A stretch of 45,107 nt of DNA from Paenibacillus sp. FSL H7-0331 (GTDB lineage: Bacteria; Bacillota; Bacilli; Paenibacillales; NBRC-103111): assembly GCF_001956045.1 (NCBI RefSeq), contig NZ_MRTH01000052.1:1-45107 (forward strand), in the 5' to 3' direction. Numbering within the stretch: position 1 is the stretch's first letter; each line of letters begins with the position of its first letter. Positions 25,089-33,532 of this stretch are shown here, piece by piece. Position numbers and translations under genes: made by a program. The notes below the pieces were generated by a model. The model was not told the origin of the DNA. It was given only the letters and a program-made list of their open reading frames with translations, and searched no databases.

Positions 25089-25664
25089 CTACTCCATCCA
25101 ACCCTTTGTGGTCGGCAGCCACTGCTCAAATGGCTTTAGATCGGCATCACCGGGAATATACCAGGATTTATTTCTGGAATTCCATTGCGCTCCCAGCTTT
25201 AATGCTTTATCCTTTTCCATCAAAGGGACAACCAGTTGTACAGGCCTTATAGCGGGACTCTCGCTCAGCTTTCTTCTCCACTGCTCCAAGGGAATCTCGT
25301 TCCAGAGCTCAGTTTGCTCCTCATATACGGCAATAAAGCTTTTTTTCATAAGCGTACTGTTGATTTGCTGGTTATCCACGACAACATAGTTATCACCCTG
25401 TCCTGCGTCGCAGTGGGGGCAAACGTGCATGATATATTCCGATTTGATAAAGGCACTGTATCTGTTCTCCAGAATAATCCCGTACTGTTTCGCTAAATCG
25501 ATCATAGCCGCGGTCTTCTCATAAGCTAATTCGGTATGAAAAAAATACCCGTTAAACAAAAATATCGTGTTGGTCGGCTTATAAAGCAGTATAATGTCCA
25601 TTTGCTGATCGCACTTGTGGCAATGATAACCGGAGTGTATTTGTACTCCCCATTGTACAGTCAT
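25089..25664 (-). CDS. DUF5710-containing protein with two CxxC motifs
   Basis: 191 residues from the ATG at 25664, which has AAGGAGG 6 nt upstream. CHKC near residue 20 and CPHC near residue 83 could bind one zinc ion. The C-terminal 50 residues (VPLMEKDKALKLGAQWNSR, then KSWYIPGDADLKPFEQWLP) match the DUF5710 pattern, often attached to nucleic-acid-processing domains. No signal peptide is present. Function is unknown. It is transcribed away from the transglutaminase gene. Confidence 0.75.
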   Translation of the reverse strand: MTVQWGVQIHSGYHCHKCDQQMDIILLYKPTNTIFLFNGYFFHTELAYEKTAAMIDLAKQYGIILENRYSAFIKSEYIMHVCPHCDAGQGDNYVVVDNQQINSTLMKKSFIAVYEEQTELWNEIPLEQWRRKLSESPAIRPVQLVVPLMEKDKALKLGAQWNSRNKSWYIPGDADLKPFEQWLPTTKGWME

Positions 25665-26003
25665 AAACAGCCTCCTTCGGTTTTGCATAGCAAAACTTGC
25701 ATCATAAGCGAATCCTTGCTTGTCCAAGCCAAACTTACATGGTTAGCATGTCAGGATTGTGCCAAATTGAGCTTCGTAGGTCATCTAATGGATGATGCGG
25801 AGTGAGTGTAATTATATGCGTCCCCAACGTAGTGTAATATACAAATTATACCACACAAATCGTTTCATTCACACTGCCTGACCCCTTAAATTCCCTATCT
25901 TATTTTATTGATAAATACTTTACTTTTCGTGTGCAGATGTCGATAAAAATAGTATGTAGGTTAATTAATATCATCCAAGAGAATAGAAGGAGACTTGTCG
26001 TAC

Positions 26004-27638
26004 ATGAATTTACGTATTCCTCAGACACTGCTGCTGTCTGCTTTCCTTTTAAGCTCTAGTCTCACAACTACCCTGTGGTGGGAAACTCCTGTCTATGCAG
26101 CTGCCCAAACAGCGACCGATCTCAAAGATTTGCAAGCTAAGCTTGAAGCCGCCATATTCAGTAAACCAGCTTCCTTCAGTGTTACTTACACAGGCGGTGC
26201 CTTATCCAAGACCAGTATGAACGCTATACTGGCAGCCATTTATGAGAAAGACGATTATTTACTTTACAGTACGAAGTCCTATGGCTACACGTTGTCACCC
26301 GACAAGGATTCTTCGACAATCAACTTAACTTTTACTTACTGGGAAACTGAAGATCAATCCAAAGATGTTGCTGCACGAGTAAGCGATATATTATCTGAAA
26401 TTATTACACCTGACATGAACGATTTTCAAAAAGAAAAAGCGATACACGATTGGATCATCTCTAATCTCGCTTACGATACGTCATTGGTACAGCACTCTGC
26501 TTACGCCGGACTTTTTGGCAACCGAAAAACAGTATGTCAAGGCTATGCCCTACTCGCCTATCGGATGCTGTCGGATGCAGGACTGGAAAATAAAATTATT
26601 GAAGGAACAGCCGGAGGTCAGCTGCACACATGGAATCTGGTCAAGCTGGAAGGCAACTGGTATCATCTTGACACAACCTGGGATGATCCTGTACCCGATA
26701 CAGCAGGCCGACTTGCCTATGGCTACTACAATCTGACCGACGCCCAGATCAAGTCCAATCACACTTGGAAAAAGAAATATCCAGCAGCAACAGTCGATTT
26801 TAATACCACATTATTGAGCAAAGAAAACACGGATACGGCAAGAGCCGATTTTTATCAGAAGCTTCAGCAATCGCTTGACCTGGATTATATAAAGGATGAA
26901 TATACGATCTCTACCCCGGCGCAGCTTGCTACCAAAATTAAAGAGACCATGGCCACCAATCAGCCTTCCTTTACCGCTCGTTATACAGGCAAGAAAAGTA
27001 TTGCCAATGACCTGAAGTCTGCCATTAGCAGCTTCGGTAATATATCGGCATACAGCTACAGCTCACCCGATTATATGCGTACGGCATTAGCCACGGATAT
27101 ATTGCTTACTGTTAATCTAACTTATGGTGATTCGGTTTCAGCGGCTGGCATAACATTAAATAACACGAGTCTCACGGTAAATGCAGGCAGCACGGCCCCG
27201 CTGGTTGCTACCATTCAGCCGATGAATGTGTCTAATAAAGGCATTACATGGTCTTCCTCCAACAGCGCCATCGCTACTGTAAGCAATAAAGGTGTTGTCT
27301 CGGGCAAATCGTCAGGAACCGCTATCATTACGGCTACTACCACTGACGGAGGGCTCACCGCTGCTGCTGAGGTTAATGTGATACAACCAGTCACCCGCAT
27401 TTCGTTGGGCAAAACCACATTAAATCTCAAGGTTGGCGACCCTGACTTCACATTGACCCCTACAATCGCTCCGACCAATGCGACCAACAAAGATATCACC
27501 TGGTCAAGCAGCAACACGTCGGTTGCTACGGTAGATGAAGACGGTAACGTGCACATTCTTGCCTCTGGTAAAGCGGCTATCAGCGCCAAATCACAGAATG
27601 GCAAAACCGCCAGTGTCACCCTTAGCATCAAGCCTTAA
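26004..27638 (+). CDS. Secreted transglutaminase-like protein with two Big2 domains
   Basis: 544 residues from the ATG at 26004, which has AAGGAGA 10 nt upstream. A signal peptide of about 33 residues ends ...VYAA. The transglutaminase-like core lies at about 125-250. A Cys (KTVCQGYALLAYRML), His (GQLHTWNLVKL) and Asp (WYHLDTTWDDP) form the expected catalytic triad. The C-terminal 170 residues hold two Big2 immunoglobulin-like folds, each with the ITWSSSNxxxATV core. The protein is probably exported and cell-wall associated, acting as a protease or cross-linking enzyme. The substrate is unknown. Its downstream neighbour is a lipoprotein in the same direction. Confidence 0.88.
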   Translation: MNLRIPQTLLLSAFLLSSSLTTTLWWETPVYAAAQTATDLKDLQAKLEAAIFSKPASFSVTYTGGALSKTSMNAILAAIYEKDDYLLYSTKSYGYTLSPDKDSSTINLTFTYWETEDQSKDVAARVSDILSEIITPDMNDFQKEKAIHDWIISNLAYDTSLVQHSAYAGLFGNRKTVCQGYALLAYRMLSDAGLENKIIEGTAGGQLHTWNLVKLEGNWYHLDTTWDDPVPDTAGRLAYGYYNLTDAQIKSNHTWKKKYPAATVDFNTTLLSKENTDTARADFYQKLQQSLDLDYIKDEYTISTPAQLATKIKETMATNQPSFTARYTGKKSIANDLKSAISSFGNISAYSYSSPDYMRTALATDILLTVNLTYGDSVSAAGITLNNTSLTVNAGSTAPLVATIQPMNVSNKGITWSSSNSAIATVSNKGVVSGKSSGTAIITATTTDGGLTAAAEVNVIQPVTRISLGKTTLNLKVGDPDFTLTPTIAPTNATNKDITWSSSNTSVATVDEDGNVHILASGKAAISAKSQNGKTASVTLSIKP

Positions 27639-27704
27639 CTAAAGGTTTCGTTAACATCCAAGAAATTGCAATTTGCAAACGAGTGATGCCGGGGGGATAG
27701 CTGC

Positions 27705-28328
27705 ATGTATAAACAACTTAGGCTTATAGGAATCATTGGGATCATTATGGTTACGCTTGGAGCTTGTGTACCACAATCGTTCGCGGGCTCTGCTCCAACA
27801 GATGAACCTCCACGTGTCGAGTCTGTTGATGTGCCTGCGCCCCAGCCGAATTTAAGCGATGAGGAACTCAAGAAATTCCAAGAGTTCATCCCTTCTATCC
27901 GGGGTGCCTCTATGATCCAAATAGCCGAGATTCGCAATCAGAATGAAGTTTTTATTCAGTTTTATACGAGCTATAAAGAACTCAAAGAAGCTAAACCCGA
28001 CTCTCCCTTAACCGAAGAGGAGTTCAATAGCTATTTTCCTGCGATCGATACCGTTCATAAGTTGATCATGGAAGTAACCATTCGGCTGCTGCACGAAATT
28101 CCTGCAGTTCGTAAAATCACTCTAAACGCGCCATTCAAAAACCAGTTATATGGGATCGACGCCAAAAGACGGTCTATTGAGATGTACCTGAAAGCAAGCT
28201 TTAAAAAAATTCATGATGAACCCGGTCAAAAACAATGGAAAGAGCTGGTCAAAAAGCTTTTCACTACCAAGGAACGGGATAAATTCGCTCAACGATTTAT
28301 TCGGCCCTATCCATCTGCTCCGCTTTAG
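27705..28328 (+). CDS. Lipoprotein of unknown function
   Basis: A 207-residue protein with lipoprotein signal peptide and lipobox TLGAC (cleavage before Cys21). A GGGGGG ribosome site lies 7 nt before the ATG. After a Pro-rich linker, the rest is mostly helical and charged with no family I recognise. It follows the transglutaminase gene by 66 bp and ends at a strong terminator, so the two are likely co-expressed. Confidence 0.75.
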   Translation: MYKQLRLIGIIGIIMVTLGACVPQSFAGSAPTDEPPRVESVDVPAPQPNLSDEELKKFQEFIPSIRGASMIQIAEIRNQNEVFIQFYTSYKELKEAKPDSPLTEEEFNSYFPAIDTVHKLIMEVTIRLLHEIPAVRKITLNAPFKNQLYGIDAKRRSIEMYLKASFKKIHDEPGQKQWKELVKKLFTTKERDKFAQRFIRPYPSAPL

Positions 28329-28345
28329 CGGCACGGACGTCTAAT

Positions 28346-28389
28346 ACAAAAAAAGCTTACAGGGAAGGACCCCTGCAAGCTTTTTTTGT
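28346..28389. terminator. Bidirectional terminator between convergent genes
   Basis: AAAAAAAGCTTACAGGG and CCCTGCAAGCTTTTTTT form a stem of about 12 bp with one or two mismatches and runs of A and T on both sides. It serves the convergent genes ending at 28328 (+) and 28396 (-). Confidence 0.92.
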
Positions 28390-28395
28390 ATGGAG

Positions 28396-30036
28396 TTATT
28401 TGCTGACAGTTCCTAATTGAATTTGGGCGATAGAAGCGCCTATTCCCGGCTCGTTTGGCTTATTATCGCCGCGCGGCTGGTCAAAGTTGCTTATATACAG
28501 GGTATTTCCTACAAAATAAGGACTTGCAGGAAATTCCAAAGGACCATTATTATCGTTATGCGCAACCTCGGTTACCTTGCCGTCCAGCGTTACCTTGACA
28601 ATCGAATTACGCTCATTGGCGCAGACGTACAGGGCATGGTCCGGACCGAAGTTAATACCGTCAGCACCATAGAGCAGAGCACTTTTTGCCACCAATTCTG
28701 TACTGCCAAGTGAACCATCAGCGTTCACCGTAAAGCGATTAATTTCCCCGCTGCTTGTATTCGATACGTACAGCTTGCCATCCTGACCAAATGCGATTCC
28801 GTTAACGACAATTAGCTGGTCTGTACGCTCTGCCTGCAGACCGCTTTTAAACGTATTTAACTGCCTATCCGGTGTAACCATATAAATATTCCCATTGGCT
28901 CCGCCGGTCACATACAAATTGCCTTTCTTATCGAAAGCCAGTCCGTTCGCACCCGCCACACCGCTGACGTAGGTTTCTACCTTTGCAGTGTCGAACATTC
29001 CGCCTTCCAAATCCTTGGCCAGCACCCTCAGGATGACACCCTCCTGACCGCCGCTCGCCATATACAGATTACCGGCTGCATCTAATCCCAGACCTGTTGC
29101 CGCACGCGGCAGCTCGGTTAACACATCCGCCTTGCCGCTATCCGCCATAATACGGTACAGCTTCTTTGAATCTGAATCTACCGTAAATACATGGCCCTTG
29201 GTATTGGCAATAACACCTTCAGTGCGCATTCCAGTTGCTTTCTGCGGGTCCAAATCAGCCAAAATCGATATTTGCGCGCTGTTGAATTTAATAGTTTGCT
29301 TCAAATCAGGTTGAAGTGGCAGTGAATCATTGCCTACCCACTGCACGGTCAATGTATGCTCGCCAGGCTTAATCTGATTGAATGCGATCGGTTCACCTTT
29401 ATACGAGGTGATAGCCAGCTTGGGATCGAGATCTGTATCGAGCCACACCAGCAGGTGGCCTTCACCTGCCTTGGGCGTTTTGTTTACTGTAAAATCGGTT
29501 AACGTTAGATTCTGCACCAATACTGCTATTTTCAATTCACTGCCCAGAACATATTGCCCTTCGTTAATGCCCAATACCGACAAGCTTGGCTTGCTATCCG
29601 AGCCCACACTGACGACACGTGTTTTGGAATCATAACCTATGGTATAACCGAGGGATTCATAGATGAAGCGAACCGGAACGTATGGCTTCTCTCCGACGAC
29701 TTGCAAAGGAGCTGCCAAGGCGAGCTCAACCCCGTTTACTTTAACCGCTTTCATATTTGCCGTAAATTCTAGTGTGCTGCCGGATTTGCGCAAAGCAAGC
29801 GTCTTAGCAGTGGCATTCCAAGTAATCTCAGCGCCCAACTGTCTCGCAACCTCATCAGCGGGTCCATACAAACTGTTGTCCACCAAATACGTTCGAGCCG
29901 TAAATTCAGCGTCTTTCCCATTTAGCTTGAGCACCAAGTCGGATTTCACCGGATCTGCTGCAAATGCAATGGACGATAGTAAGATCAGACTGCTGGTAGC
30001 CACCGCTGTCGCCGTGAGCCATTGTTTAATCTTCAT
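28396..30036 (-). CDS. Secreted stalk-domain protein with SMP-30/NHL-type beta-propeller
   Basis: 546 residues, ATG 30036 with AAGGAGG at 7 nt. A signal peptide ends AFAA. Residues about 35-150 are a copper-amine-oxidase-N/stalk domain (VGEKPYVPVRFIYESLGYTI). From about 255 to the end there are repeated blade motifs (GLGLDAAGNLYMASGG, GLAFDKKGNLYVTGGANGNI, GIAFGQDGKLYVSNTSSGEI, GINFGPDHALYVCANERNSI). These are typical of SMP-30/gluconolactonase or NHL propellers. It may be a lactone hydrolase or a binding protein. Metal ligands of true SMP-30 enzymes could not be confirmed by eye. Confidence 0.85.
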   Translation of the reverse strand: MKIKQWLTATAVATSSLILLSSIAFAADPVKSDLVLKLNGKDAEFTARTYLVDNSLYGPADEVARQLGAEITWNATAKTLALRKSGSTLEFTANMKAVKVNGVELALAAPLQVVGEKPYVPVRFIYESLGYTIGYDSKTRVVSVGSDSKPSLSVLGINEGQYVLGSELKIAVLVQNLTLTDFTVNKTPKAGEGHLLVWLDTDLDPKLAITSYKGEPIAFNQIKPGEHTLTVQWVGNDSLPLQPDLKQTIKFNSAQISILADLDPQKATGMRTEGVIANTKGHVFTVDSDSKKLYRIMADSGKADVLTELPRAATGLGLDAAGNLYMASGGQEGVILRVLAKDLEGGMFDTAKVETYVSGVAGANGLAFDKKGNLYVTGGANGNIYMVTPDRQLNTFKSGLQAERTDQLIVVNGIAFGQDGKLYVSNTSSGEINRFTVNADGSLGSTELVAKSALLYGADGINFGPDHALYVCANERNSIVKVTLDGKVTEVAHNDNNGPLEFPASPYFVGNTLYISNFDQPRGDNKPNEPGIGASIAQIQLGTVSK

Positions 30037-30303
30037 TATTGAGCCTCCTTATAATTTGCATGCTGCTTGTTCCTGTTGTGAGTGTAAAATCCGTGATGAT
30101 GGAGTCAGCTACCCATACATTCGATACGTTCTATTGCCTTTCCTGCTTAAAACCGACATTTCCTATAAGGGATTTTCTCGTAAGATACGGTTCATTCCAG
30201 CGTGATCTCCACGCCGCTTGGGGGTACTGCGTTGTATGTAGATTATTAGGGTAATTATAAGTAGCAGACGATTCCCAATAATCTTAGGAAATGGGGTCTT
30301 ATC

Positions 30304-30405
30304 ATGAATGATTTGTATATCTATGTACCGGTTATTTGTGCCCTTGCCGTTGCTTTTGTCGTTAGTTATATAGCGTTTCGCAAGAAGGACGAGAGTGCAA
30401 AATAA
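30304..30405 (+). CDS. Small single-pass membrane protein (33 aa)
   Basis: MNDLYIYVPVICALAVAFVV followed by SYIAFRKKDESAK. One hydrophobic helix followed by a positively charged tail gives an N-out/C-in topology. GGGG lies about 8 nt upstream of the ATG. It is too short to assign to a family, but the residue order is typical of genuine small membrane proteins. Confidence 0.5.
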   Translation: MNDLYIYVPVICALAVAFVVSYIAFRKKDESAK

Positions 30406-30524
30406 GCGAATTGCCTTATTCACTGCTGCCCAACCAGGATGAACCAGCTTTGACTGAAATTATCCGCTAATATTGTGGATGGAGCATCCTGTTTAGGAAA
30501 CCCTAACCGTAAGGGGGTGACTTT

Positions 30525-30692
30525 ATGACAGGCAGAAACAATAAACCGGATAATGACGGATCTGCAAGCAATCCGAGTCGGCTGGATCAGTTTGGAGATA
30601 AACTTTCCTCCCATAACGAGGAGGAGTTTCGTTCAGCCGTTGACTTGAACACAGAGCAGAATTGTGAAGTTGAAGAACAAGAAAATCAGTAA
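30525..30692 (+). CDS. Small acidic protein (55 aa), unknown
   Basis: Starts MTGRNNKPDNDGSASNPSRL and has a strong AGGGGGTGA ribosome site 4-5 nt before the ATG. It is hydrophilic, rich in Asn, Asp and Glu, and probably unstructured. Its position near an SASP gene suggests, weakly, a spore-associated protein. Confidence 0.6.
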   Translation: MTGRNNKPDNDGSASNPSRLDQFGDKLSSHNEEEFRSAVDLNTEQNCEVEEQENQ

Positions 30693-30711
30693 TGACTGTA
30701 TGATTTCAAAC

Positions 30712-30744
30712 AAAAAGAGGATCGCGACGAGCTCCGGTCCTCTT
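30712..30744 (-). terminator. Terminator of the SASP gene
   Basis: AAGAGGA (30715-30721) and TCCTCTT (30738-30744) form a stem that can extend through GC-rich pairs. The minus-strand side ends in TTTTTG. It begins 22 bp beyond the SASP stop. Confidence 0.75.
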
Positions 30745-30765
30745 ATATATATTAAGCATGGAATT

Positions 30766-31056
30766 TTATTTGTTCTGATTGTTGTTCATAAGCTGCTGTT
30801 GTGCCAATAAAATCATTTCACGAACCATCGATCCGCCAATTTGTCCCCCAATTTTACCAGCCTGCTCTGTTGATAAATGTCCATTACGTCCTGTTGTGAG
30901 CGGGATCCCCAAAGACTGGGCAACCTCGTACTTCACATTTCCAGGTTCATTCATATTAACCGAATACCCCTTTCGTTGCATAACCTCACCCTTGAATCGC
31001 TCAACAGCTTGTGAAGCCTGGGGCACGATCAGATTGCGTCCTCTTCGTCTGGCCAT
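30766..31056 (-). CDS. Alpha/beta-type small acid-soluble spore protein
   Basis: A 96-residue SASP that coats spore DNA in the forespore. The family blocks are LIVPQASQAVERFKGEVM, the germination-protease site region KYEVAQSLGIPL, and the C-terminal NGHLSTEQAGKIGGQIGGSM followed by VREMILLAQQQL. AAGGAG lies 8 nt upstream of the ATG. It is slightly longer than classical SASPs because of a basic N-terminus (MARRRGR). A sigma-G-like promoter lies upstream. Confidence 0.95.
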   Translation of the reverse strand: MARRRGRNLIVPQASQAVERFKGEVMQRKGYSVNMNEPGNVKYEVAQSLGIPLTTGRNGHLSTEQAGKIGGQIGGSMVREMILLAQQQLMNNNQNK

Positions 31057-31098
31057 ATCGACATCTCCTTAGTTGGAATGGTTTACGCGTATTATCCT

Positions 31099-31128
31099 TA
31101 GATTGGACTATATAAGCTCTTCCTATGC
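31099..31128 (-). promoter_or_regulatory. Sigma-G-like promoter of the SASP gene
   Basis: The -35 is GCATA (31124-31128), which fits GMATR. The -10 is CAATCTA (31099-31105), close to CATNMTA. The spacer is 18 bp, and the element is 43 bp upstream of the start codon. Confidence 0.5.
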
Positions 31129-31196
31129 TTCGCATATTGAAAGAATGAACCTTCCTGCATGTATAACGTGTCGATAATTCATGAAGGAAAATAAAT

Positions 31197-31227
31197 AAAC
31201 AAAAAACCCTTAAGTATCAAGGGTTTA
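31197..31227 (-). terminator. Terminator of the tRNA-Gly gene
   Basis: AAACCCTTGATACTTAAGGG forms an 8-bp stem followed on the minus strand by TTTTTTG. It starts about 10 bp after the tRNA. Confidence 0.88.
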
Positions 31228-31235
31228 CAGTGGTA

Positions 31236-31306
31236 AGCGGGTGAAGGGAATCGAACCCTCGCCTCGAGCTTGGGAAGCTAGCGTTCTGCCATTGAACTAC
31301 ACCCGC
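31236..31306 (-). tRNA. tRNA-Gly (anticodon CCC)
   Basis: 71 nt that fold as a standard cloverleaf. The acceptor GCGGGTG pairs with CACCCGC, the D arm is GTTCAATGGCAGAAC, and the T loop is TTCGATT. The anticodon loop is TTCCCAA, so anticodon CCC (31272-31274) reads GGG glycine codons. The anticodon stem has one U-C mismatch. No CCA is encoded. The discriminator base is U. Confidence 0.93.
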
Positions 31307-31622
31307 ATGAATGATATCCAAGTCAATGTCGTGTTACCTGCTCATTGATTATAAAGCGTTTTATTGCGATTGTCCAGTAGGGTTTAGCTTGAGACAGCTT
31401 GTTGTTCAGCTTTTGCATCAAGCTTCCTTACTCTCCAATATCAAGCGCACTTTTCGATTCGGTAAAGGTTGTAAAAAAACTAGTAGAATCAAAGCTATTT
31501 CGTCATTTCCTACTGTCCAGTGGTCACTTTGAAATATAAAGTTAGTGGTCTACAATGGAAAAAATAACCTACAACGTCTATTGTATGCGTGAAAATTATT
31601 CATTCGAATCACTTCAATTTAG
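31307..31622. other. Gap at the island edge
   Basis: No convincing gene or regulatory site is seen. A plus-strand open frame (31311-31532) has no ribosome site and no protein-like composition. The tRNA-Gly promoter should lie just above 31306. Confidence 0.4.
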
Positions 31623-32192
31623 TCATTTAATTTCCAGATTAATGAACAACAACTCAATGTCCTTGTTAATATCAGTTTTAAGGAGTTGACAGCCCTTTTC
31701 TTCATACTCAATTACATCAATATTGTTGTTGTTAAGTAAGTAATTTTTCAGAATCAAGAAGTTGGTTAAAGGGAAATCATGTCTATCCCAACATTTCTTG
31801 AAACCAATAATTCCATGAGTTTTAATGAGCATATCCAATTCTTGAACAACAACATAAACCAAATCAACAATGTCACAATGTGCATCTATCTCAATCATTG
31901 GATCAAGTCTTTGATGAATATCTTTGTATGCAACAATATTAATATGAATAGTTTTACAGTTTTGTCTAGTTAATGTCCACTGAGTACCTGCTGGCTCTTC
32001 GTACCATTCAAATGTGTTTGAAGTTTTCAGCTCATCCTCAGGCACACAACTTGGAATTACACTTACCAGCACATCTAAAAAATCTTTCAATGCATTTGTC
32101 ATATAGCTTGTTGTAAAATAGCAGATGTTTTCATTAATTTCAATACATCCATCAGCCCAACCTAGTCCAGACAATCTATATTCAAATTTCAT
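31623..32192 (-). CDS. Unknown protein of the immunity-like island (189 aa)
   Basis: Starts MKFEYRLSGLGWADGCIEIN at the ATG at 32192, with AAGGTGG 11 nt upstream. It is cytosolic, mixed alpha/beta and acidic (pI low by eye). The opening hydrophobic-Gly-Trp-Ala region and the size resemble immunity proteins of polymorphic-toxin loci, but I do not recognise a named family. It is the last gene of the array on this side. Confidence 0.65.
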   Translation of the reverse strand: MKFEYRLSGLGWADGCIEINENICYFTTSYMTNALKDFLDVLVSVIPSCVPEDELKTSNTFEWYEEPAGTQWTLTRQNCKTIHINIVAYKDIHQRLDPMIEIDAHCDIVDLVYVVVQELDMLIKTHGIIGFKKCWDRHDFPLTNFLILKNYLLNNNNIDVIEYEEKGCQLLKTDINKDIELLFINLEIK

Positions 32193-32275
32193 TGATTTAT
32201 CGCCCACCTTTATTCATTCTTCAGTCGCGTATCTTGTGCCTCTAAATTCATTGGTCTCATAATAATCACTATCTA

Positions 32276-32692
32276 TTATTGGTTGATTGCATAATATCTT
32301 TTATAAAAATTGATTACATTCTCTCTTGTGAAATTCACAAAATCATTGCTGCGTTCAGACTTTTCCAAATACTTGAGCTGGTCAATGGCATGTAAAGTAT
32401 TAACGCTTTTCAGATGTCTCTTTGTTTCCTCTAATCCCGCTCCACAAAGCAATTGAACTTCAATATAGTTGCCTGCATCAAAGTTTTTCCTTTTCGCGCT
32501 CCATATTAGCAATGTATCTTCCACATGACCAAGAACAAATAATAAAATGCATATTGTTTTCATGTATTCATTGTCTTCAGAGTTTCGATTATTCACTTCG
32601 TAAATTAACAAAGAACGTATGCTCTCAATATGCTTTTGATCAGGTTCTAATCCATAAAATTTCAATATTTCCTCTGTACGATCTACTGTCAC
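32276..32692 (-). CDS. Unknown helical protein of the island (138 aa)
   Basis: GTG 32692 is preferred, with GGAG 11 nt upstream; a GTG at 32704 overlaps the site. The protein is helical and acidic (ILKFYGLEPDQKHIESIRSL; TICILLFVLGHVEDTLLIWS). This pattern is common among immunity proteins annotated near HAD or SUKH genes. No catalytic motif is visible. Confidence 0.6.
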   Translation of the reverse strand: MTVDRTEEILKFYGLEPDQKHIESIRSLLIYEVNNRNSEDNEYMKTICILLFVLGHVEDTLLIWSAKRKNFDAGNYIEVQLLCGAGLEETKRHLKSVNTLHAIDQLKYLEKSERSNDFVNFTRENVINFYKRYYAINQ

Positions 32693-32767
32693 CAGGTCAG
32701 TCACTCCAATTTATTAAATTCTTAAATCATTTCGGCATTACGTTTCGGTAATAATCCTTTTCTAAGC

Positions 32768-33079
32768 CTATTCATATATACGAGCAGCCATTAGAATTTC
32801 ACTAAATATTCGCCAAGATGGTTGTACTGGTATTTCAGTTCCTTTGCTAGTGTAATAACCATCCATATCTTCAACCCATGCTTGCATTGCTTCTAAAAAA
32901 TCACTCAAAGCAATATTCTCCCATTGATCTCGATTATTAAGTAAATCATGCCTTAAAGCTTCGACAAAAGAGCAAAAATCTTCTCTTTCACTTATATTTT
33001 CCAATGATTCAAATTTTTTTTCGTAATCATTCACTGGTTCTAAGATAAAGGCTAACACAGACAATTCAAGCACCACCAA
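32768..33079 (-). CDS. DUF7660-type immunity-like protein
   Basis: The region EDFCSFVEALRHDLLNN, then WENIALSDFLEAMQAWVEDM and PSWRIFSEILMAARIYE, matches the DUF7660 pattern, small proteins frequent in immunity gene arrays. The frame is open for 103 codons from a TTG at 33079 but shows no clear ribosome site. The first 25 residues are unlike the family. The gene may start further in or may have lost its native 5' end. Confidence 0.65.
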   Translation of the reverse strand: MVVLELSVLAFILEPVNDYEKKFESLENISEREDFCSFVEALRHDLLNNRDQWENIALSDFLEAMQAWVEDMDGYYTSKGTEIPVQPSWRIFSEILMAARIYE

Positions 33080-33088
33080 ACATTTGAT

Positions 33089-33481
33089 TTACAACATTTC
33101 AAATCCTTCATTATCATCAAACTTACTAAGATCAACGGTGATTTGCTCCAACAAGTCTTTCCCTTTGACCAAGAGCATAGTAAATGGGTTTATACTATCT
33201 TCGCTTATAATTACTTCGCATTTTAAGATTTCACAAAACTCGCCTATCATCGTTAAAGTATCTCTTGGAGCATTGCCGCTAAAATAGATACTTAATATTA
33301 AAGGGAAATCAGTATTACACTTTCTTGTTTCGCAAATGACTACAGCGTCAGAACTATCCATTAAAATCTCAATGCTTGGCGTAATCCTTAATTTGGAACA
33401 GCCAATCCCAAATATACAGCATAACCCATGGGAAAGTTCAGCTTTTGTTAGAATCCTATTAACAATAATATCTTGCCACAT
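33089..33481 (-). CDS. Unknown protein of the island (130 aa)
   Basis: Starts MWQDIIVNRILTKAEL at the ATG at 33481, with GAGGAG about 8 nt upstream. It is mixed alpha/beta with a central beta-rich stretch (AVVICETRKC; FPLILSIYFSG). No known family is recognised. Its size and setting suggest another immunity-like gene. Confidence 0.62.
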   Translation of the reverse strand: MWQDIIVNRILTKAELSHGLCCIFGIGCSKLRITPSIEILMDSSDAVVICETRKCNTDFPLILSIYFSGNAPRDTLTMIGEFCEILKCEVIISEDSINPFTMLLVKGKDLLEQITVDLSKFDDNEGFEML

Positions 33482-33532
33482 CCTAAGCGCTCCTCTATAG
33501 ACACTTTGGCAATGAAATCCATGTATTATCAA

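Noticed and set aside
24892..25122. 76-codon minus-strand open frame after the DUF5710 gene
   Set aside because: It starts inside the end of that gene, has no ribosome site and contains the strong terminator at 24998-25035.
31236..31306. tRNA-Gly as the integration site of the island
   Set aside because: The island lies on the 5' side of the tRNA, whereas integrases usually target the 3' end, and no duplicated tRNA 3' segment was seen at the far side.
31311..31532. 73-codon plus-strand open frame next to tRNA-Gly
   Set aside because: No ribosome site and no protein-like pattern.
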